Positions 36,328-45,900 of a stretch of DNA of 64,000 nt are shown one piece after another. A program made the position numbers and the translations under genes. The notes under the pieces are model-generated. The model did not search any database, was not told where the DNA came from, and saw only the letters and a list, made by a program, of their open reading frames with translations. The stretch comes from GCA-2725625 sp964574215 (GTDB lineage Bacteria; Pseudomonadota; Alphaproteobacteria; Rhodospirillales; UBA2165), in NCBI GenBank assembly GCA_964574215.1, contig CAZNLR010000006.1, positions 71,458-135,457 of the forward strand. Direction: 5' to 3'. Every line of letters starts with the position of its first letter. The stretch's first letter is position 1.

Positions 36328-37002
36328 ATGAAAGAATGCAGCAAATCGATCATGCGGCGGTTGCATGAGCCGAACTTTACCAATCGGTATTTTTCGGGCA
36401 ACGGCTTGGATATCGGCGGTGGCCCGGACCCCCTCGGCCTTTATGTGGAGCTGTTTCCGCGCATGAAGGGTGTCCGGGTTTGGGACAAAGAGGACGGCGA
36501 CGCCCAGACTTTGGAAGGAATTGAAGAAGCGAGCTTCGACTTCGTTCACTCCAGCCATTGCCTGGAACACCTCAAAGTCCCGGCGGAAGGATTTAAAAAC
36601 TGGTTTCACGCCGTCAAGGAAGGGGGCCATCTTGTCGTGACCGTCCCGGACGAGGATATGTACGAACAAGGGCAGTTTCCCAGCACCTGGAACGGTGACC
36701 ACAAACACACTTTCACCATCGCCAAGGAAAAATCCTGGAGCCAGAAATCCATCAATCTGCTCGATCTGGTTCGGGAACTCGGCGGCAGTGCGGAAATCGT
36801 AAAACTGCAGAAGCTGGACGAAGGGTTCCGATATACGCTGCCCCGCTTTGATCAAACCCTGACGCCGATCGGCGAATGCGGTATCGAATTGGTTGTCCGG
36901 AAACGGACCGGCGAAGAACTGTCCACCGGCGGTCGGCAACCGTCACCCGGTATCGTCAGTAAAATGGAAGCCTACCTTCTGACCGGCTTTGAATTCGACT
37001 GA
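36328..37002 (+). CDS. Class I SAM-dependent methyltransferase-like protein
   Basis: This 224-residue protein has the SAM-binding pattern NGLDIGGGPDPLGLYVE, VRVWDKEDGDAQTL (acidic end of strand 2) and FDFVHSSHCLEHLKVP (motif post strand 4). The fold is that of small class I methyltransferases, and the substrate cannot be inferred. The gene follows the SDR by 27 bases and converges with a Sel1-repeat gene. Confidence 0.7.
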   Translation: MKECSKSIMRRLHEPNFTNRYFSGNGLDIGGGPDPLGLYVELFPRMKGVRVWDKEDGDAQTLEGIEEASFDFVHSSHCLEHLKVPAEGFKNWFHAVKEGGHLVVTVPDEDMYEQGQFPSTWNGDHKHTFTIAKEKSWSQKSINLLDLVRELGGSAEIVKLQKLDEGFRYTLPRFDQTLTPIGECGIELVVRKRTGEELSTGGRQPSPGIVSKMEAYLLTGFEFD

Positions 37003-37014
37003 ATAACGAATCCG

Positions 37015-37788
37015 CTAAGGTTTATTTTTATTGATACGACGGCGTAAAGATTTCAGTTTTTTTTGCGCCTTTTCCAGATCCAATCGGCTCATGTTGGCCG
37101 TCAAAGACAGCAGTGACGTCGCCGGATCGATTTCGGTTTTGTAACGGGCCATTCTTTTTAATTGCTGAGCAGCTAAGCTGTACCAGACAAATGCTTCGAT
37201 CTTGCTTTTTTCGATACCCCAACCTTTTTCGAACATCGAGGCCATGACCGCCTGAGCCGCCGGATGTCCTCTCAGCGCCGCCTTCCGGTACCAACTAACC
37301 GCCGTCTTAAAGTCCAGCTGAACGCCCTTGCCCTGGAAATAGAGTTCGGCCAATGCATATTGCGCTTCCAGGTGTCGTCCCAATCCGGCGGCGGTTCGAT
37401 ACAACTCCGCCGCCCGGCCGAAATTTTGCGGCACCCCTTGCCCCAACGCGTTGGCGCGGCCGAGCGCATAGAGAGCATTGACGCCGCCGCTTTTGGCCGC
37501 TTTTTCAAACCATCGGGCTGCGGCTCTCGGCCTTTTTTCTCCGGCCAGTCCGTCCCGAAGGATTACGCCCGCCCGATATTGCGCGCGCCGGTCGCCTTGC
37601 TCAGCCTTTGGTAGCAAATTTGCCAATTCTTCCTGATAACGAACGATTTTCGGGTCCGGGGCCTCAATGAACAGCCCACCGAACAAAAACCAGCCCAAAA
37701 ATACGACAATCAGAATGACAAAAGGAGATAGAACGACCATCCACCGACGGGGGATGCTGTTCCATATGGCGATTATCCAAAATCGCAT
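37015..37788 (-). CDS. Membrane-anchored Sel1-repeat protein
   Basis: This 257-residue protein has one N-terminal membrane segment (MVVLSPFVILIVVFLGWFLF), then four Sel1-like TPR repeats, each with an A-x-Y or A-x-W core such as ALYALGRANALGQGV and AQYALAELYFQGKGV. The tail is basic and rich in lysine. Such proteins act as scaffolds for protein-protein contacts. No partner is evident. Confidence 0.75.
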   Translation of the reverse strand: MRFWIIAIWNSIPRRWMVVLSPFVILIVVFLGWFLFGGLFIEAPDPKIVRYQEELANLLPKAEQGDRRAQYRAGVILRDGLAGEKRPRAAARWFEKAAKSGGVNALYALGRANALGQGVPQNFGRAAELYRTAAGLGRHLEAQYALAELYFQGKGVQLDFKTAVSWYRKAALRGHPAAQAVMASMFEKGWGIEKSKIEAFVWYSLAAQQLKRMARYKTEIDPATSLLSLTANMSRLDLEKAQKKLKSLRRRINKNKP

Positions 37789-37812
37789 GTCCTTAGACCC
37801 AACCTTGGGAAA

Positions 37813-38181
37813 TTAGCGGGGCGCCCCGGAGCCTGGGGCAATATGCCCGACCGTATTTTGGTCCTCGCCATGAGGCCTGGGAACGGAGTAACAATTCACT
37901 TTGCCGAGAGATTTATAGCAATAAATTTCCTCCGGTTCGGTGATTTCATCCTCTTCACAATAGGTACGGCCGGTTTTTTTGCGCAACGTGGAGCAATTTT
38001 TACCCGTTGTGTAGGAGACATAGTGATCGGTCAGCGATTTACCGGTGCCGATGACCGTGGCCCCTTCCATGCCGAGCAAAGTCGGCGTCATCCCGGGTGC
38101 CGACGTGGCCAACGAGCAGGCCGTCGCCAGCATACAAATCAACAATATTGGTAAAACTCGCACGAATCTTCTCTCCACCAT
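37813..38181 (-). CDS. Small lipoprotein of unknown function
   Basis: The sequence RRFVRVLPILLICMLATAC is a lipoprotein signal with lipobox LATAC. The mature part of about 100 residues has four more cysteines and GEDQNTVGHIAPGSGAPR at the end. I chose ATG 38181; a GTG at 38214 would add 11 residues. No family is recognised. It shares an upstream region with the RcdA-like gene, on the other strand. Confidence 0.65.
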   Translation of the reverse strand: MVERRFVRVLPILLICMLATACSLATSAPGMTPTLLGMEGATVIGTGKSLTDHYVSYTTGKNCSTLRKKTGRTYCEEDEITEPEEIYCYKSLGKVNCYSVPRPHGEDQNTVGHIAPGSGAPR

Positions 38182-38250
38182 CCGCCGGATTTTCTGTTCA
38201 TTACCAAATTCCACCGGCGATAATTAGCTCCCTATATACCTCATTCAAGT

Positions 38251-38265
38251 TTAATGAACGATTAA
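38251..38265. promoter_or_regulatory. Candidate CtrA box
   Basis: TTAA-N7-TTAA (TTAATGAACGATTAA) matches the full CtrA-binding consensus of alphaproteobacteria. It lies in the divergent gap between the lipoprotein gene and the RcdA-like gene. Confidence 0.6.
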
Positions 38266-38475
38266 TGGTGACCCCTAATTTGTCCATTAATTCAACATCA
38301 TAAAGGTGTCAAAACAAAGGCCGAAAAATCAATTGCTCTTTATTTATTTAGAATCATTTTTAACTATTGCAATATTTTGAAATAAACTGTTACGCTAACG
38401 TTACAAAAGGGGGGAAAGGTATTGGGTTCGGCATCGGAAAAACTGGGCCGAGCTAAACAAAAAAACGAGGTTGCC

Positions 38476-38883
38476 ATGCGAACTCAGACAATTTCCTTTC
38501 CTTTTATCGATAAAGCCTATGTTGACGCCATGGAGTTGCTGAAAGATACACGCGACTATGCGCAAAATTGCGATTCCTTTAAGCGAGACTATCCAGACCC
38601 CGATCAAAGAATGGTCATTGTTTCCGAGACTTCACGATTGGTGTCCCATGTGGTTAACGTGATGTCCTGGCTGTTGTTAAAAAAAGCGGTCGAGAACGGT
38701 GAAGTATCTGACGATATAGCCACGGAAAAATGCCGTCGGCATTTGAGCGAAGAAGTGTTTTCTGACCGGTTATTCGAGATTGAATTCGAATTACCGCAAA
38801 ATTTATCAAATTTAATGTCCAGGTCTGACGTTTTGCATGCCAGAGTTGACCGTATTAAATGCCAGATGTCGGCTGCCCATTGA
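38476..38883 (+). CDS. RcdA-like DUF1465 protein
   Basis: This 135-residue, helical protein belongs to DUF1465: MELLKDTRDYAQ, MVIVSETSRLVSHVVNVMSWLLLKKAVENGE. To my knowledge this family includes RcdA of Caulobacter, an adaptor that helps ClpXP degrade CtrA. I chose ATG 38476 with CGAGG upstream; a TTG at 38422 with GGGGGGAAAGG upstream would add 18 residues. A CtrA-like box lies upstream. Confidence 0.75.
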   Translation: MRTQTISFPFIDKAYVDAMELLKDTRDYAQNCDSFKRDYPDPDQRMVIVSETSRLVSHVVNVMSWLLLKKAVENGEVSDDIATEKCRRHLSEEVFSDRLFEIEFELPQNLSNLMSRSDVLHARVDRIKCQMSAAH

Positions 38884-39082
38884 TCATCCCGGTCGCTTAC
38901 TGGCGCGTCTACAGGTTTTAATGCTCAGGAACTATTGATTTTCAAGTAAAATTCGGTTTTATGTGGGTTTGCCTTCCCATGGACGGCAGGCTATCTTAGC
39001 GCCGTTTTCAAGGCGAAATATATGGCGCCTAGCATGGTTTATGGCAATTTTTATCAGCATTTGATTTGTTAAGGGTACACGG

Positions 39083-39748
39083 ATGGCGGACAGAGATCCG
39101 GAACAGGACAATTTATTCAAAGAGATAGACGAAGAACTGCGTCACGAACACTATGCCAAGCTTTGGAAAAAGTACGGTAACTTTGTGATCGGCGCAGCCG
39201 TCGTATTGGTGTTATCCGTTGCTTCTTTCCAGGGATGGAAATCATACGATTTGAACCGCCGAACCGAGAGCAGCCAGTTGTTTACATCCGCCATCAAGGC
39301 CGTATCAGCGGACAAACCGGACGAAGCGACCGGTATCCTGGCGAAATTGGCGGTCGAGGGCAGTTCCGGCTATGCGATCTTGTCGCGCTTCAATCAGGCC
39401 GCAATCCTGGCAAAAAAAGGCGACGCCAAGGGAGCGGCACAGGCCTATCGGGCGATATCCAAGGATTCTTCAGTGCCGTCGATTTACCGCGATTTGGCGT
39501 TGATTATGTCGGTCATGCATGATTTGGATATTGGCGACCCGGCGCAGCTTTCGGCAAGCCTGACCGGTTTGATGGCGGCGGACAATCCCTGGCGCCACAG
39601 TGCCAAGGAACTAACGGCATTAGCCGCCCAAAAAGCCGGTGATAAGAGCAAAGCCGGGAAACTTTACAAAGAACTGGCCGACGATGCGACAGCGCCGTCC
39701 GGAATTCGTGCGCGCGCGGCCGAAATGTCAGCTATACTCGGTGGTTAA
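39083..39748 (+). CDS. YfgM-like TPR membrane protein
   Basis: This 221-residue protein has a cytosolic N-terminus (DNLFKEIDEELRHEHYAKLWKKYG), a membrane segment FVIGAAVVLVLSVASFQGW and periplasmic TPR-like repeats. It matches the YfgM family, which works with the SecYEG and periplasmic chaperone network. The order yfgM-bamB-der is conserved in many Proteobacteria and is kept here. About 200 bases upstream show no gene. Confidence 0.85.
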   Translation: MADRDPEQDNLFKEIDEELRHEHYAKLWKKYGNFVIGAAVVLVLSVASFQGWKSYDLNRRTESSQLFTSAIKAVSADKPDEATGILAKLAVEGSSGYAILSRFNQAAILAKKGDAKGAAQAYRAISKDSSVPSIYRDLALIMSVMHDLDIGDPAQLSASLTGLMAADNPWRHSAKELTALAAQKAGDKSKAGKLYKELADDATAPSGIRARAAEMSAILGG

Positions 39749-39762
39749 AGGGAGTCTAAAAA

Positions 39763-41085
39763 GTGTTCGGAATTAAACAATTCTCCCTCCTCATTCTTTC
39801 GATTTTTGTTTTGGGCGCCTGCGATAGTTTTCTGGGCGTAAGGGAGGCTAAACCCCTTCCCGGAAAACGGATATCCATTCTGGTGCATGAAAGCACCTTA
39901 GCGCCGGATGCTGCCGCATCGGAAAGACAAATTTTGCTGCCGGCACCCACGCCAAATGCTGAATGGCCCCAGGCCGGCGGTTATGCCAATCACGCCATGC
40001 ACCATATCCGCGTGTCCGGCGCTATGCGTGAAAGCTGGAATATCTCCATCGGTAGCGGCACCGATGACGAAGACCGCCTGATGGCCCAACCCGTACTCGC
40101 TGAGGGCAAGATTTTCACCATGGACGCTGAAACGGTCGTCAGCGCCTTCAATGCTAAAACGGGCGATGAACTGTGGTCGGTCGATCTGACCCCGGATGAA
40201 GAAGACGACGGCCACATAAATGGCGGACTCGCTTATGAAAACGGCAAGATTTTCGCATCGACGGGTTTCGGTCAAGTGGTGGCCGTCAATGGAAAAGACG
40301 GTAAAATAAAATGGCGACGGGCCGTAGGAGCACCCATGAGATCGGCGCCGACAGCCCGTGGAAACCGCGTTTTTGTCATTACCATCACCAATAAATTGGT
40401 CGCCCTGCACGGCGATACAGGTCAAATCCTCTGGTCGCATTCAGGCATTGAAGAAGCTACCAATCTGTTAGGTGGCGGCAGCCCGGCGGTCGAGGCCGGG
40501 GTGGTTGTCGCTCCCTACTCTTCGGGAGAGATTGTGGCTTTGAAAATTGAGAACGGGCAGGAACTATGGGCCGATTCCCTGGCGGGCGCGAGGAGAGGGA
40601 GCGCTTCGGCAACCTTGTCGACCATTCGGGGCCGCCCGATAATTGATCGCGGCGTCGTTTACGCAATCGGCAACAGTGCGCAATTTACGGCGATCAACTT
40701 GCGCTCGGGACGGCGAATTTGGGAACGCCAGATCGGCGGCATTGAAAGCCCGTGGATCGCCGGAGACTTTCTGTTCACCATCACCAACAATTCGGAACTG
40801 GTTGCCTTGAGCCGCCTGAACGGTCGGGTCCATTGGGTAACATCCCTTCCCCATTGGGAAGACCCGGACGAAAGACAGAACCGCATTACCTGGACCGGGC
40901 CGGTGCTCGCCAGCGATCGATTGATCGTCGCCGGATCGACCGGTGAAGCTTTGTCGATTTCGCCCTATTCGGGAAAAATCCTGGGCAAGGTCAAAATGCC
41001 TGACGGTGTCGCGATCAGCCCCATTGTAGCTTTGGACTCTATTTATTTTCTGTCCGAAGATGCGGAACTCGTCGCCTATCGTTAA
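39763..41085 (+). CDS. bamB: Outer-membrane assembly lipoprotein BamB
   Basis: BamB is a beta-propeller lipoprotein of the BAM complex that folds outer-membrane proteins. The GTG-started 440-residue protein has a lipobox LGAC and PQQ-like repeats such as AKTGDELWSVDL, GDTGQILWSHSG and ENGQELWADSL. It lies between the YfgM-like gene and der, as in many Proteobacteria. Confidence 0.92.
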   Translation: MFGIKQFSLLILSIFVLGACDSFLGVREAKPLPGKRISILVHESTLAPDAAASERQILLPAPTPNAEWPQAGGYANHAMHHIRVSGAMRESWNISIGSGTDDEDRLMAQPVLAEGKIFTMDAETVVSAFNAKTGDELWSVDLTPDEEDDGHINGGLAYENGKIFASTGFGQVVAVNGKDGKIKWRRAVGAPMRSAPTARGNRVFVITITNKLVALHGDTGQILWSHSGIEEATNLLGGGSPAVEAGVVVAPYSSGEIVALKIENGQELWADSLAGARRGSASATLSTIRGRPIIDRGVVYAIGNSAQFTAINLRSGRRIWERQIGGIESPWIAGDFLFTITNNSELVALSRLNGRVHWVTSLPHWEDPDERQNRITWTGPVLASDRLIVAGSTGEALSISPYSGKILGKVKMPDGVAISPIVALDSIYFLSEDAELVAYR

Positions 41086-41107
41086 CAGCTAAACTGCGGC
41101 TTTAAAA

Positions 41108-42481
41108 ATGAGCCTCACCATCGCCATAGTGGGCCGGCCGAATGTCGGCAAATCGACTTTGTTCAACCGGTTGGCCGGAAAACGGTTGGCCATCGTTGAC
41201 GATACGCCAGGGGTCACCCGTGACCGCAGGATCGGCGAGGGCAGCATTGCGGATTTAACCTTCAATATTTTCGATACCGCCGGTTTCGAAGACGCTTCCA
41301 ACGATACCCTGGAAGGGCGGATGCGGGAACAGACGGACAAGGCGGTCGAAGATGCCGATGTCGCCTTATTTATGATCGACGCCCGGGCCGGGGTGACGCC
41401 GTTGGACGATCACTTCGCCAATTGGCTCCGCAGCCGCAATATTCCCATCATTCTACTCGCCAATAAATGTGAGGGACGGGCCGGCGAAGCGGGCTTGTAC
41501 GATTCATTCAGCCTGGGCCTGGGCGAGCCCATCGCCATTTCCGCGGAGCATGGTGAAGGCATGGGAGAACTCTACGATGCTTTGCGCCCTCACGCCAATG
41601 CGTTGGAGGAAAGCCGGCAGGAGGAAATTGGAGATCCGTTTGACGGTGATTTGGAGGATGAGGAGTATACCGGCCCGATCCAAATGGCCATCGTCGGACG
41701 TCCTAATGTAGGAAAATCGACGCTGATCAACCGGCTGATCGGGGATGACCGTCTCCTGACCGGGCCGGAAGCCGGTATAACGAGGGATGCCATTGCCGTC
41801 GAATGGAGTTACCAAGGCCGCCAGTTAAAACTGATCGATACGGCCGGGCTGAGGCGAAAAGGAAAAGTAACGGAAAAGGTGGAAAGCCTGTCAGCTATGG
41901 ATTCTTTTCGGGCCATTCAATATGCCCAGCTTGTCGTCCTGGTGCTGGACAGCAATGACATGTTGGAAAAACAGGATTTGACCATTGCCCGCCAAGTCAT
42001 TGAAGAAGGCCGCGTACTGATCATCGCCGCCAACAAATGGGATAACGTCAAGGACCGCAAAGCGGCCCTCCAAAAACTGAATGACCGGCTCCAGACCTCT
42101 CTTCCTCAAGTCAGGGGCCTCCCTGTTCTGACCGTATCAGCGCTCACGGGAAAGGGGCTGGACAAACTCCTGCCCGCTGCTTTCGATGTGTTTGAAATTT
42201 GGAACCGACGCGTGCCGACCGGTCAACTAAATCAATGGCTCGAACATATGACCGAGAGACATCCTCCGCCCATCACCAGTGGCAGAAGACTACGCATTCG
42301 TTATATTACCCAGGCCAAAACCAGGCCGCCCACCTTTGTCGTATTTTGCAGCAAAGGAGTCGCCCTGCCGGAAGACTACCGGCGCTATCTGATCAACGGT
42401 CTGAGGGAGGATTTTGATCTCCCCGGCATTCCCATTCGACTGTTGGTCCGCAAAGGCAAGAATCCCTACGTCGACAAATAG
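41108..42481 (+). CDS. der: Ribosome biogenesis GTPase Der (EngA)
   Basis: Der has two GTPase domains in tandem and helps mature the 50S subunit. The P-loops are GRPNVGKSTLFN at residues 8-19 and GRPNVGKSTLIN near residue 196. Specificity motifs NKCE and NKWD are present, and the C-terminal KH-like domain ends with PIRLLVRKGKNPY. Length 457 residues. Confidence 0.97.
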   Translation: MSLTIAIVGRPNVGKSTLFNRLAGKRLAIVDDTPGVTRDRRIGEGSIADLTFNIFDTAGFEDASNDTLEGRMREQTDKAVEDADVALFMIDARAGVTPLDDHFANWLRSRNIPIILLANKCEGRAGEAGLYDSFSLGLGEPIAISAEHGEGMGELYDALRPHANALEESRQEEIGDPFDGDLEDEEYTGPIQMAIVGRPNVGKSTLINRLIGDDRLLTGPEAGITRDAIAVEWSYQGRQLKLIDTAGLRRKGKVTEKVESLSAMDSFRAIQYAQLVVLVLDSNDMLEKQDLTIARQVIEEGRVLIIAANKWDNVKDRKAALQKLNDRLQTSLPQVRGLPVLTVSALTGKGLDKLLPAAFDVFEIWNRRVPTGQLNQWLEHMTERHPPPITSGRRLRIRYITQAKTRPPTFVVFCSKGVALPEDYRRYLINGLREDFDLPGIPIRLLVRKGKNPYVDK

Positions 42482-42584
42482 CCGGACCGAATGATTAGGC
42501 ATTCGCTTGGCCGATTCTTGTTTGGATTGCCGTTTTGTCGCACAATAATCGACAAGGTGGAATTTCTGATCAATGGGGTGAGGC

Positions 42585-42947
42585 GTGCTGCAGATCAACC
42601 CGGATGAAAATACCGAACGAGAAGCTGACGTTACCGAGGATGACGAACTCTATTGTGCAAATTGCGGCAAGATTATTACCCGGGGACGCTGGCGCATAGC
42701 AAGAAACGATGACCACGAGCATACGGTGTTCAATCCGGCCGGTCAGATATTCGAGATCGCCTGCTTTAAAGAAGCGCCGGGTGTCGGCGTCATTGGCCAA
42801 CCGAGCAACGAATTTACCTGGTTTAAAGGATATAATTGGCAAATCGGCTTTTGCCTGAATTGCAACTCCCATATAGGGTGGCAATATACCGGTCCGGATG
42901 TATTTTTCGGATTGATAAAATTGAAACTGACATCGAGAAAACCCTGA
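42585..42947 (+). CDS. CULT (cereblon-type) domain protein
   Basis: This 120-residue protein is a close match to the thalidomide-binding domain of human cereblon. It has zinc cysteines C24, C27, C90 and C93, and the three pocket tryptophans W79, W85 and W99 in EFTWFKGYNWQ and NSHIGWQY. FFGL matches FWGL of cereblon. Bacterial CULT proteins such as MsCI4 of Magnetospirillum bind uracil-like ligands and thalidomide analogues in vitro, but their natural ligand is unknown. The start has no strong ribosome site except GTGAGG upstream. The cyclase gene starts one base after its stop. Confidence 0.9.
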   Translation: MLQINPDENTEREADVTEDDELYCANCGKIITRGRWRIARNDDHEHTVFNPAGQIFEIACFKEAPGVGVIGQPSNEFTWFKGYNWQIGFCLNCNSHIGWQYTGPDVFFGLIKLKLTSRKP

Positions 42948-42948
42948 T

Positions 42949-45900
42949 ATGAAATGTCAGAATTGCCAGCATGACAATATGGAAGGCAATAAATTTTGCG
43001 GTCAGTGCGGAGCCAAATTACCGTTGCTTTGCCCTTCCTGCCATTCGGAGAACCCTTCGGATAATAAATTTTGTGGACAATGTGGAGGTGATCTCTCCGG
43101 GTCCATACAGTCCGCTTCCCCAGAAACACTCGAGCAAACACCCGAGCAAACACCTCAGGAAAATGAAGCCGAACGACGCCAATTGACGGTTATGTTTTGC
43201 GATCTCGCGGATTCTACCGCCCTTTCAGAAAAACTGGATCCCGAGGATTTACGCAAAGTTATCGGCGATTATCAGAATGCCTGTGCCAAGGAGATCGAAA
43301 CCTACGGCGGTTACATCGCCCGTTACATGGGTGACGGTATTCTCATCTACTTTGGCTACCCTAGCGCCCACGAAGACGATCCCGAGCGCGGCGTAAGAAC
43401 AGGCCTCGCCATTATCGATTCGATTAAGGCACTCAGCTTGGTTCAGGAATTCGATATTGAATTACAGGTCAGGGTCGGCATCGCAACGGGGCTGGTGGTC
43501 GCCGGGGATATCGTTGGCGAAGGGGCGTCCGAAGAACATGCAGTGCTGGGCGTAACGCCAAACCTTGCTGCCCGTCTTCAAGGCGTTGCCGATCCAAACT
43601 GTTTGGTCATCAGTGATCGGACCCACCGGTTGACCGGCGGTTTCTTCGACTACTTGGATATCGGCCGTCACCAGTTGAAGGGCATCAAAGAACCGGAGCA
43701 AGCTTGGCAAGTGCTCGGGGAAAGTGAAATTTCAAGCCGCTTCGAAGCAACCGCTGAGGATGGTGTGTCAGCACTGGTGGGCCGGGAAGAAGAAGTCGCT
43801 TTACTTGTAAACCGGTGGTCTCGGGCTATGGCAAAAGAGGAGCAAGTGGCCATCATTTACGGTGAGGCGGGAGTTGGAAAATCCCGCATTGCCGAGGAAT
43901 TCCGAGAGCGCATAAAAGGTGACGAGCCAAGCGTGATCTTGCTTTCCTGCTCACCCTTCCACGGCAATAGCGCCTTTTATCCTCTCACCAACTGTTTGCG
44001 GCGTGTACTTGGCATTTTGCCTTCGGACACTGTCGACACACAGGTTGAGAAACTCGAAAATTTTCTCAAGAACTTGGATCTAAACGAATCCGAAATCGCG
44101 CCCATGATTGCGCCCATTATACTCAACGCCGGGGAGAATCCTTATCCGCAGCCTCTGGGTTCACCCGAAGAAAGAAAAACCAAAATTTTTGAAGCGCTTT
44201 TTGAAATGATGAATGCGCAATCTGAACGAACACCTGTTCTCATGATTGCGGAAGACGCTCACTGGATCGATCCGTCCACGGAAGAATTTCTCGGATTGCT
44301 CATCGATCAGCTACGCCAGTGTCGACTTTTTCTTCTCGTGGCGGCACGTCCGGAATTCGAACCCGGTTGGTACGCCCATCCACACGTGACCACCCTAAAT
44401 CTGAATAAGATGAGCCGCACGGACAGTATGCTTCTGATCGAGAAAGTCGCAGGAGGCAAATTACTACCAGATGAAATTCAACAACAGATTATCGATAAAA
44501 CCGACGGCATACCGTTGTTCGTGGAGGAACTTACCAAAACCGTCCTTGAGTCCGAACTTTTGGCAGAAGAAAAAGATCGCTATGTCCTTACCGGCTCCCT
44601 GACCGCTTTGGCCATTCCGGAATCGCTTCAGGATTCGTTGATGGCACGGTTGGACCGCTTGGCACCGGTCAAGGAAGTCGCGCAACTCGCCTCTGTGATC
44701 GGCAGATCGTTTAGCGAACGTCTATTGAGTTCGGTTTCTAATCTCGATTCAGCCGTTTTGAAAACTGCGCTCAATGAACTGGTAGGCGCCGAATTGATTA
44801 TGCAAAGCGGCATGGCGCCAAATGTCAGTTTCGAATTCAAACACGCTCTCGTTCAGGATGCAGCCTATGAATCTCTCCTGAAAACCACTCGCCAGCGTTT
44901 TCACAAGTCAGTTGCCGAATCCCTGGAAAAGAATTTTCCCGATGAAACGGAAACGGAGCCGGAAGTTGTCGCTCATCATTACAGTGAAGCGTCCCTCGCC
45001 GAACATGCCGTTCCCTATTGGCGCAAGGCCGGCAAAATGGCGACCCAAAGATGGGCAAACGCCGAGGCCATTGGACATCTTCTCGAAGGTCTGGATGTGT
45101 TGGAACAGTGGGAGGAATCTGAAGGCCGCGCCAATGAAGAATTGCCGTTGCTGGCTGAACTGATCGCCAGCCTTAGAATCCTAGACCGCTACGACGAGGC
45201 ATTAAACTATCTGGACCGGGCCCAAGCAATTGCCGAAAAATTTGATAACCCGGAAGCTATGGCCCTTATACATTACCAACGCGGCAATATTTTCTTTCCC
45301 CTGGGTAATATTGACGGCTGCTTGGAACAACATGAACTTTCCCGGCAAAATGCCCAACGCGCGAATTCACCGGAAAAAGAAGCCCAGGCCCTGAGCGGCC
45401 TTGGTGACGCCTACTATATGCGGGGGCGGATGAAGACGGCCTTTGGTCATTTTTCCGAATGCGTCAGTCTGAGCGAACAGCACGGCCTTTTATCCATCGA
45501 GGCCGCCAACCTTCCCATGCGCGGCCACACGCAACTTTATCTCAACCGACTGGAGGAAGGACTGAAAGATTCCCTGGACGCGGCCGAGATGGCTAATAAG
45601 GCTGGAAACCTAAGGGCAGAACTGATCGCCCGGGGCAGTTGCGCTGGAAAATTTCTCTACGACATGGGCCAAAACGATGCTGCTAAGGAGCAGTTGGAGT
45701 TGGCTCTGAGTATCGCCAAAAAAATTGGCGCACGGCGTTTCGAACCGGTCAATCAAGACGTACTGTCAAAAATCCTGGCTTTGGAAGGCAACCGAGGTCA
45801 GGCGATGGATATGATAGAGGAAGCCTTAGAGACGAGCCGGGATACCGGTATTAAGTTTGCCGGCCCGATGACCTTGGGCGCTCTGGCGGTTGTCACTGAC

